Positions 17,236-25,687 of a stretch of DNA of 64,000 nucleotides are shown one piece after another. The translations under genes were made by a program, and so were the position numbers. The notes beneath the pieces are model-generated. The model was not told the origin of the DNA, did not search any database, and saw nothing but the letters and a program-made list of their open reading frames with translations. The stretch spans positions 1 to 64,000 of the forward strand of contig FUZS01000017.1 of the NCBI GenBank assembly GCA_900167215.1, read 5' to 3'. This stretch comes from [Eubacterium] yurii. GTDB taxonomy: Bacteria; Bacillota; Clostridia; Peptostreptococcales; Filifactoraceae. How positions within the stretch are numbered: position 1 is the first letter of the stretch; each line of letters begins with the position of its first letter.

Positions 17236-17670
17236 ATGAAACATTTAGTGCTTAATTTAGGTGAAAAGTGTGATGGTAAAAAGTGTTATGTGGTAGTAGA
17301 CAGAAATATTGTTATTTCAGGGCAGACAGGATGTGGTAGGTCAACTTATGCCAAGTTTCTCGCATCTCAAGATGATATGGTAGAGTTTACAGATGATGTG
17401 ACTACCCTTGATAATCTAAAACCTGATACTAAACTTGTAATTTTGGACGATGTATATAAGGTTGAAGATCAACTTGCACTACAAGAAAAGATAGAAGAGC
17501 TTAATAAAAAAGACATATATGTCGGACTTGTGGTAATATCCAGCAGACATATTAATAAGATCGATATAAGAGAAGCTTATGTTTTGAGAATAAAAACTGG
17601 AGTGGAAAACAGTAGAAGTATCATATTTGAAGACAATAACAATATGACACAGTTGATTTTTGAAATATAA
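17236..17670 (+). CDS. small P-loop protein with variant Walker A
   Basis: 144 residues. A P-loop-like GQTGCGRST (29-37) follows a beta strand, but the usual Lys is Arg35. A Walker-B-like KLVILDDVYK (about 66-75) follows, then a strand VGLVVISSR and a likely helix and strand. This matches a cut-down RecA/FtsK-HerA-like ATPase core without room for the rest of the fold. The Arg substitution suggests weak or no ATP hydrolysis. The ATG at 17236 lies seven bases after AAGGAG; one two codons earlier is too close to it. It follows the FtsA-like gene by 130 bases on the same strand and is closed by a strong terminator. The function is unknown. Confidence 0.75.
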   Translation: MKHLVLNLGEKCDGKKCYVVVDRNIVISGQTGCGRSTYAKFLASQDDMVEFTDDVTTLDNLKPDTKLVILDDVYKVEDQLALQEKIEELNKKDIYVGLVVISSRHINKIDIREAYVLRIKTGVENSRSIIFEDNNNMTQLIFEI

Positions 17671-17672
17671 TA

Positions 17673-17720
17673 AAAATTAAAAAATATCAGCGTTTTTATT
17701 GCTGGTATTTTTTAATTTTC
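17673..17720. terminator. strong hairpin terminator
   Basis: AAAATTAAAAAATATCAGC (from 17673) and GCTGGTATTTTTTAATTTT (17701-17719) pair over 19 positions with one G-T pair, and a T-rich run is built into the 3' arm. Confidence 0.85.
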
Positions 17721-17764
17721 TATGGAAAAATAATGTTGTTAAGAATTTGATGCTAATTAGCTGA

Positions 17765-17878
17765 TAATACTAATAAGCGTTTGTATTACCAAGTAGTTAT
17801 TTCAAATGACTCTTGTAGATATTTTTGATAACTTTTTTGTAACATAACTACATGGCTTTTTAACATACTTTATTATAA
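17765..17878. repeat. dispersed palindromic repeat, subfamily 2, diverged copy
   Basis: Starts TAATACTAATAAGCG. Its right end, CATGGCTTTTTAACATAC, then TTTATTATAA, resembles the right end of the copy at 11352. It lies between two convergent terminators. Confidence 0.45.
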
Positions 17879-17883
17879 AATAT

Positions 17884-17922
17884 TGTTTTGCACCTGAAAG
17901 CTCTTATTTTCAAGTGCAAAAC
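17884..17922 (-). terminator. terminator of the HD-domain gene
   Basis: GTTTTGCACCTGAAA and, 8 bases on, TTTTCAAGTGCAAAAC form a stem of about 14 bp with one mismatch, eight bases past the stop codon at 17930. Confidence 0.7.
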
Positions 17923-17929
17923 ATATTAT

Positions 17930-19222
17930 TTACAGTTTAAAATCAATACCGAATTTTAGCTTAAACAGATAATTGCTTATATAGTTATTTGATGAGATAA
18001 AAATCTTGGAGGCATTTTGCTTATTTATCAATAGTGATTTTTCTGATAAGTCATAAAGTTTTTGATTGTCACGAGATTTTATCCATATATTTTCTTTTGT
18101 GTTAGCGTAGAGTGCAACTTTTTTTTCAGTCTTGATGTAGAAGTATTCGTCATCAAGATAATTCACTTTATCCAGATTATTTTTTTCTAACAAGGCATTG
18201 ATTTTTTTAAGCACTTCCTTTTGATTTACATCGCTTTCATTTTCAAATAGTTGTCTGTTTAAAAAGCATTTACACAAGTAAGATAGTATCTTGTCCTCTT
18301 GATTGCTCCAATTAATAATATGATACATAAAATATCCGTCATCAGTAGTAAGATATTCTCCCACAGTAATTTTTTGTCCTAAAATCAGCTTTTTAAGTAC
18401 TATATCACAAAAAATATCTATCTTGTTAACAAGAAGTTCATTTGCTCTTTTAAATATGAGTTTAAGACATTTTTCCATATGTTGCTTGATATTATGCTGA
18501 TATACTTCCTTATGCATAAAATATCTTGCCATTACATACTCTTCTAAGGTTGACATATATTTCTCGTTTATGAATATTTTTAAAGTATCTTCTTCTTCCT
18601 TTACACCAAAGGATTTAATAAGTCTTTGTATATCATATCTGCCATTTGTTACACTTGTAAAATACGAATCTCTAAGTAGATAGTCCATTCTGTCAGCATC
18701 TGTCTGTGAGCTTACAAGAGTCGCTATTATATCGAAGATTTTAGATTTTTCATCATCCTTATATGATTTTGAGATTATGCTTATCAATCTTTTGATAAAC
18801 TCCTCCCCGTATAATTCTACTATTTTTTTATGCAAAGAAGTATCTTTATCACTTATTATTTCTTTTGTCCACTGTTCGTGAGATTTTACTCCAAATATTC
18901 TTTCGAATGTATGTGAGAAAGCTCCATGGCCAACATCATGTAGTAAGGCTGCTATATAAGCGAGATTTTTGTCTTCTTTTTTTACTTCATAACCAAGTTT
19001 TTTAAGTTCTAAAGTAAAATGTGCTATGAGGTTTTTCATAACATGATAGGTGCCTATTGAATGAGAAAATCTTGTGTGTGTAGCAGTAGGAAAAACTAAG
19101 TATTCGCAACTTAGCTGATGAATGCGGTGTAACCTTTGAAACTCAGAGCAGCCTAATATTTGTTTTATCTTATCGTCAAATTCGATGTCATTATGTATTA
19201 CATCTCTAATTACAAAGCTCAT
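17930..19222 (-). CDS. HD-domain phosphohydrolase (dNTPase/YwfO-like)
   Basis: 430 residues of the HD superfamily branch that contains dGTP triphosphohydrolases and Bacillus YwfO. The metal-binding set is seen in order: His54 in RFSHSIGTYH, His95-Asp96 in LLHDVGHGAFSH and an Asp in SSQTDADRMDYLLRD. The last motif is typical of dNTPase-like members. They cut dNTPs to nucleosides and triphosphate or act on other phosphorylated nucleotides; the substrate here is not determined. The C-terminal ~130 residues are less conserved. TAGGAGAGG lies just before the ATG. It is monocistronic, with its own terminator. Confidence 0.88.
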   Translation of the reverse strand: MSFVIRDVIHNDIEFDDKIKQILGCSEFQRLHRIHQLSCEYLVFPTATHTRFSHSIGTYHVMKNLIAHFTLELKKLGYEVKKEDKNLAYIAALLHDVGHGAFSHTFERIFGVKSHEQWTKEIISDKDTSLHKKIVELYGEEFIKRLISIISKSYKDDEKSKIFDIIATLVSSQTDADRMDYLLRDSYFTSVTNGRYDIQRLIKSFGVKEEEDTLKIFINEKYMSTLEEYVMARYFMHKEVYQHNIKQHMEKCLKLIFKRANELLVNKIDIFCDIVLKKLILGQKITVGEYLTTDDGYFMYHIINWSNQEDKILSYLCKCFLNRQLFENESDVNQKEVLKKINALLEKNNLDKVNYLDDEYFYIKTEKKVALYANTKENIWIKSRDNQKLYDLSEKSLLINKQNASKIFISSNNYISNYLFKLKFGIDFKL

Positions 19223-19243
19223 TTCCTCTCCTAAAATATTGAA

Positions 19244-19366
19244 TTATACTATTATAAATCTATTAAAAATCCATATAATTGTATTACAGTAAAATTATGG
19301 ATAATTCATAAACTGTAATGTCATTAATTATAAATACTTGGCATTATAAATAGTGATTAGTATTAA
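19244..19366. repeat. possible diverged copy of the palindromic repeat
   Basis: Starts TTATACTATTATAAATC, ends GATTAGTATTAA, and has an inner ATTATGGATAATTC. The overall size (123 bp) and ends fit the family but the interior is eroded. It lies in the 538-base gap between the HD gene and rubrerythrin. Confidence 0.35.
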
Positions 19367-19472
19367 TTATATTAAAAATGTAATCATTAAAAAATAGGTG
19401 TAAAAATTTAAAACTCTATATGAACCACTAAAATTAATAAACTTATATTGTAAAAATAATCATTATATTTGT

Positions 19473-19598
19473 ACATAATAATTATCAGTTTTTATTTCAT
19501 ATATTATCACATCTATTTTTTAACTACAATAGTATTTTTTTAAAATAGGAAAGTATAAAAAAATAAAACTAAAGAATAATTATCATAATGTAATTATT
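19473..19598 (+). promoter_or_regulatory. Fur/PerR-like sites upstream of rubrerythrin
   Basis: ACATAATAATTATCA (19473-19487) agrees at 12 of 14 positions with the inverted 7-1-7 Fur-family box. AATAATTA (19575-19582) faces TAATTATT (19591-19598) around 8 bases. Both lie 50-170 bases upstream of the promoter. Rubrerythrin genes are often under PerR, so peroxide or iron control is a reasonable inference, but AT-rich chance matches are possible. Confidence 0.4.
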
Positions 19599-19645
19599 AC
19601 AAAATCAATTGAAATAATAAAAAATAAAAAATATTTTTATAATTG

Positions 19646-19674
19646 TTGAAAAAATTAAATTTTGGGTATATAAT
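19646..19674 (+). promoter_or_regulatory. promoter of rubrerythrin
   Basis: TTGAAA (19646-19651), 17-base spacer and perfect TATAAT (19669-19674). This leaves a leader of about 80 bases that contains TATCAA/TTGATA inverted repeats (19700-19722). Confidence 0.65.
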
Positions 19675-19760
19675 GTTCCATGGAAAAAGTAAAAACTATT
19701 ATCAATAATAAATAAGTTGATATTAATTGATAATAAAATAAAAATTATGGAGGTAAATTT

Positions 19761-20348
19761 ATGGCATCTTTAAAAGGAACAAAAACTTTGGTAAATTTGA
19801 TGGCTTCATTTGCAGGTGAATCTCAAGCCAGAACAAGATATACATTTTTTTCAAGTGTTGCTAAAAAAGAAGGGTTTGAAGAGATAGCTGCAATTTTTAT
19901 GGAAACTGCTGAAAATGAAAAAGAGCATGCTAAGGTATTCTATAAACATGTAGTAGAAAATATGGAAGGAGAAAGCTTCCCTGTAGAAACTGAAATAACA
20001 GGTACTTTCCCTGCTATATTGAGCAACACCTATGATAATCTTATGGCTGCAGCTGCAGGTGAAAATGAAGAATGGACAGTTGCTTATCCTAAATTTGCTG
20101 AAATTGCTGATGAAGAAGGATTTAAGGAAATAGCAGCATCATTTAGATTGATAGCAAAAGTTGAAAAAGAACATGAAGAAAGATATAGAAGACTTGCTAA
20201 TGACGTAAAAAACGGAACAGTTTTCAAAAAAGAAGATATAGTTGCATGGAAGTGTAGAAACTGCGGATTTATATTTGAAGGCAAGGAAGCTCCAAAAAAA
20301 TGTCCTGCATGTAAGCATCCTCAAGCATTTTTTGAAGTTAGAAAATAG
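19761..20348 (+). CDS. rbr: rubrerythrin
   Basis: 195 residues. The ferritin-like four-helix part holds the diiron ligands: Glu20 in AGESQAR, Glu53 and His56 in ENEKEH, Glu101 and Glu104 in AGENEE, and Glu135 and His138 in VEKEHEE. The C-terminal rubredoxin-like knuckles are CRNC (165-168) and CPAC (181-184). It reduces hydrogen peroxide to water with electrons from NADH via rubredoxin or reductases, a main peroxide defence of anaerobes in the cytoplasm. It is a single gene with strong GGAGG, its own promoter and terminator, and possible PerR/Fur sites upstream. Confidence 0.97.
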   Translation: MASLKGTKTLVNLMASFAGESQARTRYTFFSSVAKKEGFEEIAAIFMETAENEKEHAKVFYKHVVENMEGESFPVETEITGTFPAILSNTYDNLMAAAAGENEEWTVAYPKFAEIADEEGFKEIAASFRLIAKVEKEHEERYRRLANDVKNGTVFKKEDIVAWKCRNCGFIFEGKEAPKKCPACKHPQAFFEVRK

Positions 20349-20356
20349 TGATAAAT

Positions 20357-20400
20357 CAAAAAGAAGATACCTTAAATTTAAAAATAGGGTATCTTTTTTA
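20357..20400 (+). terminator. terminator of rubrerythrin
   Basis: AAAAAGAAGATACC and GGGTATCTTTTTTA form an 8-10 bp stem around an A/T-rich loop and end in a T run. Confidence 0.8.
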
Positions 20401-20423
20401 TTGATTTTATTAGATTAAAAAAG

Positions 20424-20554
20424 TTATAATATTATTTATTTAAATTATTGGATGATATTCATCAAATATTTAATAAAAATAATATAGAGTTTTTATCCAA
20501 ATAATAAAGAAATGAAAGATAGATTATCCATAATTCTATTGAATTCCAGTATTA
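20424..20554. repeat. diverged copy of the palindromic repeat
   Basis: TTATAATATTATTTATTTAA then ATTATTGGATGATATTC on the left, and GATTATCCATAATTC then CCAGTATTA on the right, match the subfamily 1 plan (ATGGATAA facing TTATCCAT) over about 131 bp. It lies between the convergent rubrerythrin and DUF2325 genes. Confidence 0.5.
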
Positions 20555-20585
20555 AAAATATTTAAGTTAATAATACATACATTTT

Positions 20586-20918
20586 TTAGTCCACCAACTT
20601 AACAGGTCTGTTTTCACAAAACTCATTACAATTTTCACAACAAAGTTTACAGTTTTTCAGTTTACAGGTTAAGTCTGTACATGAGCGTTTGCAAAATATA
20701 CATTCGATATTTTCTTTTTTTGCTCTATCTTTGACGTTTATAGTAAGCCCATGTTCGATAAAATCTGTAAATACAATTACCACATCCACTTCAGGCATTT
20801 TAAGGTTTCTCATACCTTTTTTACGTCCTTGCCAATGTATGTAGTCTTCAATACCAAAATCCCTAAGAGTGTTAGGTATTTTACCAAGTGTATCAGCTCC
20901 AACCAATAATGCTTTCAT
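20586..20918 (-). CDS. DUF2325 protein with Cys-rich tail
   Basis: 110 residues. The N-terminal ~75 form a DUF2325 domain: a Rossmann-like VVGAD-type strand (ALLVGADTLG), a WQGRKK segment and VVIVFTDFIEHG. The last 35 residues carry nine cysteines in CIFCKRSC, CKLKNCKLCCENC and EFC. This spacing can hold zinc or an iron-sulfur cluster. The domain's biochemical role is not known to me. AAAGGAG precedes the ATG. A TATAAT and an overlapping Fur/PerR-like box lie just upstream, so iron or peroxide control together with rubrerythrin is inferred. Confidence 0.8.
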   Translation of the reverse strand: MKALLVGADTLGKIPNTLRDFGIEDYIHWQGRKKGMRNLKMPEVDVVIVFTDFIEHGLTINVKDRAKKENIECIFCKRSCTDLTCKLKNCKLCCENCNEFCENRPVKLVD

Positions 20919-20947
20919 AATAATCTCCTTTAAATATAAATTAATTA

Positions 20948-20984
20948 ATTATAGTACAGAAAACTTAATTGATAATAATTATTA
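20948..20984 (-). promoter_or_regulatory. promoter and Fur/PerR-like box of the DUF2325 gene
   Basis: On the minus strand TATAAT occupies 20953-20948, and a TTATCA-like -35 lies 16 bases upstream. TGATAATAATTATTA (20970-20984, plus strand) matches the inverted 7-1-7 Fur-family box TGATAATnATTATCA at 13 of 14 positions and covers the -35, as expected for a repressor site. Confidence 0.55.
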
Positions 20985-21118
20985 ACAACAATTATTGTAT
21001 CACAAAAAAATAAAAAGTCAATACTAATTATTAATTATTTTTAGTTAATATTTAAAATTATATAAAAAACTTATTAGGAATTGAAATTATTATTAATAAG
21101 GTATATTATATAAAATTC

Positions 21119-21147
21119 TTGAAAATCTGCCGAAAATAAAATATAAT
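21119..21147 (+). promoter_or_regulatory. promoter of nagB
   Basis: TTGAAA (21119-21124), 17-base spacer and perfect TATAAT (21142-21147), 37 bases before the start codon. Confidence 0.65.
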
Positions 21148-21184
21148 AGACAAATGATTTTAATTATTTTTTGTGGAGGAAAAG

Positions 21185-21910
21185 ATGAAAATTATACTAA
21201 GCAAGACTCATGAAGAATCATCAAAAAAAGCATCTGTACAAATTTTAAGACAGGTTATTGAAAAAAATAACGCTGTACTCGGATTTGCGACAGGTTCATC
21301 TCCGGTTGTAATTTATGAAAATTTAATAAAGTTTTATAAGGAAAATATTGTAAGTTTCAAAGATGTGACAGCTTTCAATTTGGACGAATACATCGGAATA
21401 GAAAAATCACATCAAAACTCATATTACTATTTTATGAGAGATAATTTGTTTAAGCATATTGATATCAAAGAGGAAAATTGTCATATAGAAAATGGTTTAG
21501 CAAGTGATATGAACAAAGAATGTGAGCTATACGAGAGTTTGATAGAAGAAAAGGGCGGAATAGATCTGCAAATTCTTGGAATAGGAGCAAATGGACATAT
21601 AGGTTTTAATGAGCCTTCAGATAAGATTTCTCCTATGACTCATGTAGTAGAGCTGACACAAAGTACTATTGACGCAAATTCAAAGTATTTTTCAGATATA
21701 AAAATGCCTACTAAGGCTGTAACTATGGGTATTGCTACAATTATGAAATCAAAGAAAATTATATTGATAGCTTCCGGCGAGGCAAAGGCAAAGTCTATTT
21801 TTGACACTGTTCATGGTGAGATTACTCCTGAGGTACCTTCTTCAATATTGAGATTACACCCTGATGTTACAATATATGTAGATGAAGATGCATCAAAGTT
21901 GCTGAAATAG
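21185..21910 (+). CDS. nagB: glucosamine-6-phosphate deaminase
   Basis: 241 residues, the usual length. It converts glucosamine-6-phosphate to fructose-6-phosphate and ammonia, the last step of amino-sugar use. Signatures are FATGSSPV (phosphate loop), FNLDEY with the catalytic Asp, LGIGANGHIGFNEP with the ring-opening His, and a C-terminal Lys-rich helix. The ATG at 21185 follows GGAGG by five bases; an in-frame GTG four codons earlier is part of that ribosome site. nagA is not adjacent. The secreted muramidase at 5.4 kb could feed the same route through MurNAc, but that is inference. Confidence 0.95.
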   Translation: MKIILSKTHEESSKKASVQILRQVIEKNNAVLGFATGSSPVVIYENLIKFYKENIVSFKDVTAFNLDEYIGIEKSHQNSYYYFMRDNLFKHIDIKEENCHIENGLASDMNKECELYESLIEEKGGIDLQILGIGANGHIGFNEPSDKISPMTHVVELTQSTIDANSKYFSDIKMPTKAVTMGIATIMKSKKIILIASGEAKAKSIFDTVHGEITPEVPSSILRLHPDVTIYVDEDASKLLK

Positions 21911-22242
21911 TATGAAGATTTTGTAATAAACTTATAAATTATAGTAAGTGAGATTCTTTTTTATGTAAAGTTTTTCAATATGTAAAATAATATAAATATG
22001 TTTATATTTAAAGAAATAAATATTAATTTCTTTTAGTTATAATTTAGAATATTTTTAGCTATAAAAGATTAAATAGTTCATCCTTTGTTATATAAACTTA
22101 TACTGATATTATTTAATTGTCTGACATAATAAATTTCTATTTATTGATTTTATTTGATAAAGATGAATGTAAATATACGACATTTTATTTAATATTTGTA
22201 TGATTTAATATTATAACAGAGGATTTTTTTAAAGGAAATGAA
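21911..22242. other. intergenic, nothing recognised
   Basis: 332 AT-rich bases between nagB and the flavoprotein gene. I see no gene, strong hairpin or conserved RNA motif. AAAGGAAATGAA at its right end is the ribosome site of the next gene. Confidence 0.5.
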
Positions 22243-23829
22243 ATGATTACATTATCAAATATAAAGCTTTCTATTAATGAAGATATAGATAATATCAAGG
22301 ATAAGATAACAAAGAAACTAAAACTAAAAAATAAGGATATTCAATACAAAATCTTAAGAGAGTCCATAGATGCAAGGAAAAGGGACAATTTATTTTTTGT
22401 ATATCAGGTTCTTGTCGATATAGACGAAAAAATCATTGACAAGAACATACTTAGTGATAAGAATGTAAATCTATATAGAGAAGAAAAACAGGAGAAATTA
22501 AAAAAAGGTCAGATACAACTTACAAAGCCTATATTGGTTGTAGGAATGGGACCTGCAGGACTTTTTTGTGCATATAAACTTGGCTTATATGGATATGATG
22601 TTATATTGATAGAACAGGGTAAGGATGTAGACAGTAGGTGCGAAGATGTTGAGAAATTCTGGAAGTATGCCGTTTTAACTGAAAATTCCAACGTACAGTT
22701 TGGCGAAGGAGGGGCAGGTACTTTTTCAGACGGTAAACTGACTTCAAGGAGTAAGGACAAGAGAGGTCAGTATGTGCTTGAGACTTTCTATAAATATGGG
22801 GCTGATGAGAGTATACTGTATAAGCAAAAACCACATATAGGAACTGATGTATTGAAAAATGTCATAAAAAATATGAGAAAAGACATTATAAAAAATAAGG
22901 TAAGTGTAAGATTTGAGACTAAACTTGAAGACTTGGAAATAGAAAATGGGAGAGTGAAGTCTGCCATAGTAAATGGTGAAAATATAGATGTTTCAATGGT
23001 GGTTCTTGCTGTTGGTCATAGTAGCAGAGATACTTTTTTGATGCTTGAAAAAAACGGTATTTCTATGCTAAATAAGCCATTTGCAGTAGGATTTCGTATT
23101 GAACATTTGAGAGAAGATATAGATAAGGCTCAGTACAAGAGCGATTATAATAATCCAAAACTTTCTTCAAGTGAATACTTTCTCACGAATGCTATGGATG
23201 ATTATAACAGGAGTGTGTATACATTTTGTATGTGTCCCGGTGGATATGTTGTACCGTCTTCATCATCTAAAGGCGAACTTGTAGTAAACGGTATGAGTTA
23301 CAATGCAAGAGACGGTGTAAATTCCAATAGTGCTATACTGGTAAATGTTAGAGAAAGTGATTTTGATTCAAAGATATTGGGTGGAATGTATTTTCAAAAA
23401 GAGTTTGAGAAAAAAGCTTTTGAGCTTGGAGGAAGCAACTATCATGCACCTGTACAGAGATTTGGGGATTTCTTGGCAGGAAGAAAGTCTGAAAAAATAG
23501 GTAAGGTAAGACCTACTTATGAGATAGGATACAGATTTGCTGATTTAAATGAAATATATTCGAAAGAGTTTAATGATTGTATAAAAAAATCAATTCTTGA
23601 AATGGACAAGAAGGTAAAAGGTTTTGCTATTGATGATGCCATACTTACAGGTATTGAAACCAGAACATCTTCGCCTGTTAGAATAGTAAGAGATAAGGAG
23701 AGTTTTACAAGTCTATCTTTGGAAAATCTCTATCCTTGCGGAGAGGGAGCCGGATATGCGGGGGGCATAGTCAGCAGTGCTATAGATGGACTGAAAATAG
23801 CGGAGAAAATAATAGAAACTTATTGTTAG
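22243..23829 (+). CDS. COG2509-type FAD-dependent oxidoreductase
   Basis: 528 residues. After an N-terminal ~85-residue domain (ITLSNIKLSINE and onward) comes a classical FAD Rossmann fold with VVGMGPAGLF at about 99-108, and LIEQG further on. The middle has FGEGGAGTFSDGKL and the end has LYPCGEGAGYAGGI, both hallmarks of the COG2509 family of uncharacterised flavoproteins. The family's substrate is not established; the fold suggests NAD(P)H-linked oxidoreduction. It is a single gene with AAAGGAA before the ATG and 332- and 328-base spacers on either side. Confidence 0.85.
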   Translation: MITLSNIKLSINEDIDNIKDKITKKLKLKNKDIQYKILRESIDARKRDNLFFVYQVLVDIDEKIIDKNILSDKNVNLYREEKQEKLKKGQIQLTKPILVVGMGPAGLFCAYKLGLYGYDVILIEQGKDVDSRCEDVEKFWKYAVLTENSNVQFGEGGAGTFSDGKLTSRSKDKRGQYVLETFYKYGADESILYKQKPHIGTDVLKNVIKNMRKDIIKNKVSVRFETKLEDLEIENGRVKSAIVNGENIDVSMVVLAVGHSSRDTFLMLEKNGISMLNKPFAVGFRIEHLREDIDKAQYKSDYNNPKLSSSEYFLTNAMDDYNRSVYTFCMCPGGYVVPSSSSKGELVVNGMSYNARDGVNSNSAILVNVRESDFDSKILGGMYFQKEFEKKAFELGGSNYHAPVQRFGDFLAGRKSEKIGKVRPTYEIGYRFADLNEIYSKEFNDCIKKSILEMDKKVKGFAIDDAILTGIETRTSSPVRIVRDKESFTSLSLENLYPCGEGAGYAGGIVSSAIDGLKIAEKIIETYC

Positions 23830-24157
23830 AATAAAAATTTTTGAAAATTAGTTTTATTTAGAACTATATCAATGTAAATTTATTATTTTTCTTTTTAAAT
23901 TTTAGTAGTATTGACATCAAATTTATAGTATAATTATTGTACAAAATACTCGACTTTTAATGAGGTTTTTAAATAAATGTTTATAGTTGAATCATTTTGT
24001 AATTTGAATACAATGCTGAGTTTTTATATAAAATAATATAAACTTTTTTTATTTTTATGGTGTAAGTCTATTATTCATACAAACTTAGTATATATGATGT
24101 TTTAATTAATTTATACATTCTTTGTATAAATTATTTTTGCAGTAACAGGAGGAAAGT
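23830..24157. other. long leader of yjjI, nothing recognised
   Basis: 328 AT-rich bases. TTGACA (23911) and TATAAT (23929) are present but only 12 bases apart, so they do not make a normal promoter together. I found no riboswitch signature. Confidence 0.4.
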
Positions 24158-25684
24158 ATGGTTTCTAAAATTGAAGATATACTTGAGGCAGTCACAAGTA
24201 AATCTTTAACATATCAACAAAAATTATATACGATAGCAAATATTGCGGAGAGACTCTTTGATCCAAGAGATCTTTTGGGATATACAGATGAAGAGATGGA
24301 ATATATAAACAATCAGATGATTTGTGATCTTAATGAGGGTTATGCAATGTATAGACCAAGATATATACTACCTGATTATGAGGTGTATATAAAAAATGGT
24401 TGCAAATTTTTGGATTTGAAAGCTCCGACAAATCTTGATGAATGTTTGGACGGTCTTCTGATTTTATATTCTCATGTACCGTCAATAACTTCATTTCCAG
24501 TATTTATAGGTCATATAGATACTTTGCTTGAACCATTCATTACTAATGAAGAAGAAGACTATATTAAGATAAAGAGATTTTTAAATCATATAGATAAAGT
24601 GATAACAGATTCTTTTTGCCATGCTGACATTGGACCGTACAGTACAAGGGCAGGAAAAATGATATTAAAGGCAATAATTGAACTTGAAAATGCAACTCCT
24701 AACATGTCTATAAAGTACGATAAAGAAAAAACTGATAGGGAGTTTGCAAAGCTTGCTGCTCTTGCTTGTCTTAAGGTTTCTAAACCGTCTTTTGCAAATG
24801 ATCCTTACTACACTAAGGATCTTGGAGATTATGCACTTGCAAGTTGCTATAATGCACTTCCTCTTTGTGGTGGGGCATATACGCTTACAAGACTTAGACT
24901 TGGTACTATAGCAAAGTCAGCTAAGACAGTTGATGATATGATAAACAATGTCTTACCTAAGGTTGCTAAGCTGGCACTTTCAACCATAGATAAGAGAATA
25001 AAATATATAGTCGAAAAATCAAACTTCTTTGAATCAAGTTTCTTGGTTGATGAAGGCTTTTTAAAGAGAGAAAACTTTACAGGAATGTTTGCTATAGTTG
25101 GGCTTGCAGATGCAGTTAATAATTTGCTTGAAAAGGAAGGGATAAGCGAAACATTTGGTAAATCTTCTCGTGGTGATGAAATTGCAACTTCCATAATGGA
25201 AAAGTTGCAAGAAGTAAATAATGATCATAGAGGAGTTTACAGCGAAAGAACAGGGGACAGATATCTCTTACATGCACAAGTTGGTGCTTCATTAGACGAA
25301 GAAGATAAGAATAACACTCCTGCTCATAGAGTTAAAGTAGGTCAGGAGCCTGCCCTTTTAGAACAATTGAAACAATCTGCTCCTTTCCATAAGTATTTTC
25401 CATCAGGTACAGGAGATTTATATGCCTTTGACCAGACTTATGAAGATCACCTTGACGCACTGCTTGATATAATTGAGGGGGCATTTGCGCTTGGATATAG
25501 ATATATCACAACATATGAGAAAAATACTGACCTTATAAGAGTTACAGGTTACCTTGTGAAAAAAAGTGAGGTTGAAAAGGCAAGACGTGGAGAGGCTGTA
25601 CTTCAAGATACAACATGGTTTGGTAGTGGAACTGATGAAAATGCGCAAGTGTTTGACAGAACTTTAAGAACTATGGAAGCTTAA
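24158..25684 (+). CDS. yjjI: YjjI-family glycyl radical enzyme
   Basis: 508 residues, matching E. coli YjjI (about 516) rather than class III ribonucleotide reductase (about 700 with an ATP cone). The C-terminal glycyl-radical loop is LIRVTGYL with Gly464. The thiyl-radical cysteine is probably Cys237 in NALPLCGGAY; Cys230 is the alternative. The post-Gly tail is longer than in pyruvate formate-lyase, as in this family. The reaction is unknown. A radical-SAM activase follows three bases after the stop. In E. coli yjjI and yjjW lie beside the deoCABD deoxynucleoside genes; here a nucleoside-type ABC importer follows, which hints at nucleoside or deoxyribose chemistry. Strong AGGAGG sits before the ATG. 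Confidence 0.88.
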   Translation: MVSKIEDILEAVTSKSLTYQQKLYTIANIAERLFDPRDLLGYTDEEMEYINNQMICDLNEGYAMYRPRYILPDYEVYIKNGCKFLDLKAPTNLDECLDGLLILYSHVPSITSFPVFIGHIDTLLEPFITNEEEDYIKIKRFLNHIDKVITDSFCHADIGPYSTRAGKMILKAIIELENATPNMSIKYDKEKTDREFAKLAALACLKVSKPSFANDPYYTKDLGDYALASCYNALPLCGGAYTLTRLRLGTIAKSAKTVDDMINNVLPKVAKLALSTIDKRIKYIVEKSNFFESSFLVDEGFLKRENFTGMFAIVGLADAVNNLLEKEGISETFGKSSRGDEIATSIMEKLQEVNNDHRGVYSERTGDRYLLHAQVGASLDEEDKNNTPAHRVKVGQEPALLEQLKQSAPFHKYFPSGTGDLYAFDQTYEDHLDALLDIIEGAFALGYRYITTYEKNTDLIRVTGYLVKKSEVEKARRGEAVLQDTTWFGSGTDENAQVFDRTLRTMEA

Positions 25685-25687
25685 AGA

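Noticed and set aside
23911-23934. Promoter from TTGACA and TATAAT before yjjI
   Set aside because: The spacing is only 12 bases, too short for a sigma-A promoter.
24158-25684. Reading this gene as anaerobic ribonucleotide reductase nrdD
   Set aside because: At 508 residues it lacks the ATP cone and the NrdD-type C-terminal zinc cysteines; length, RVTGY context and activase type fit YjjI.
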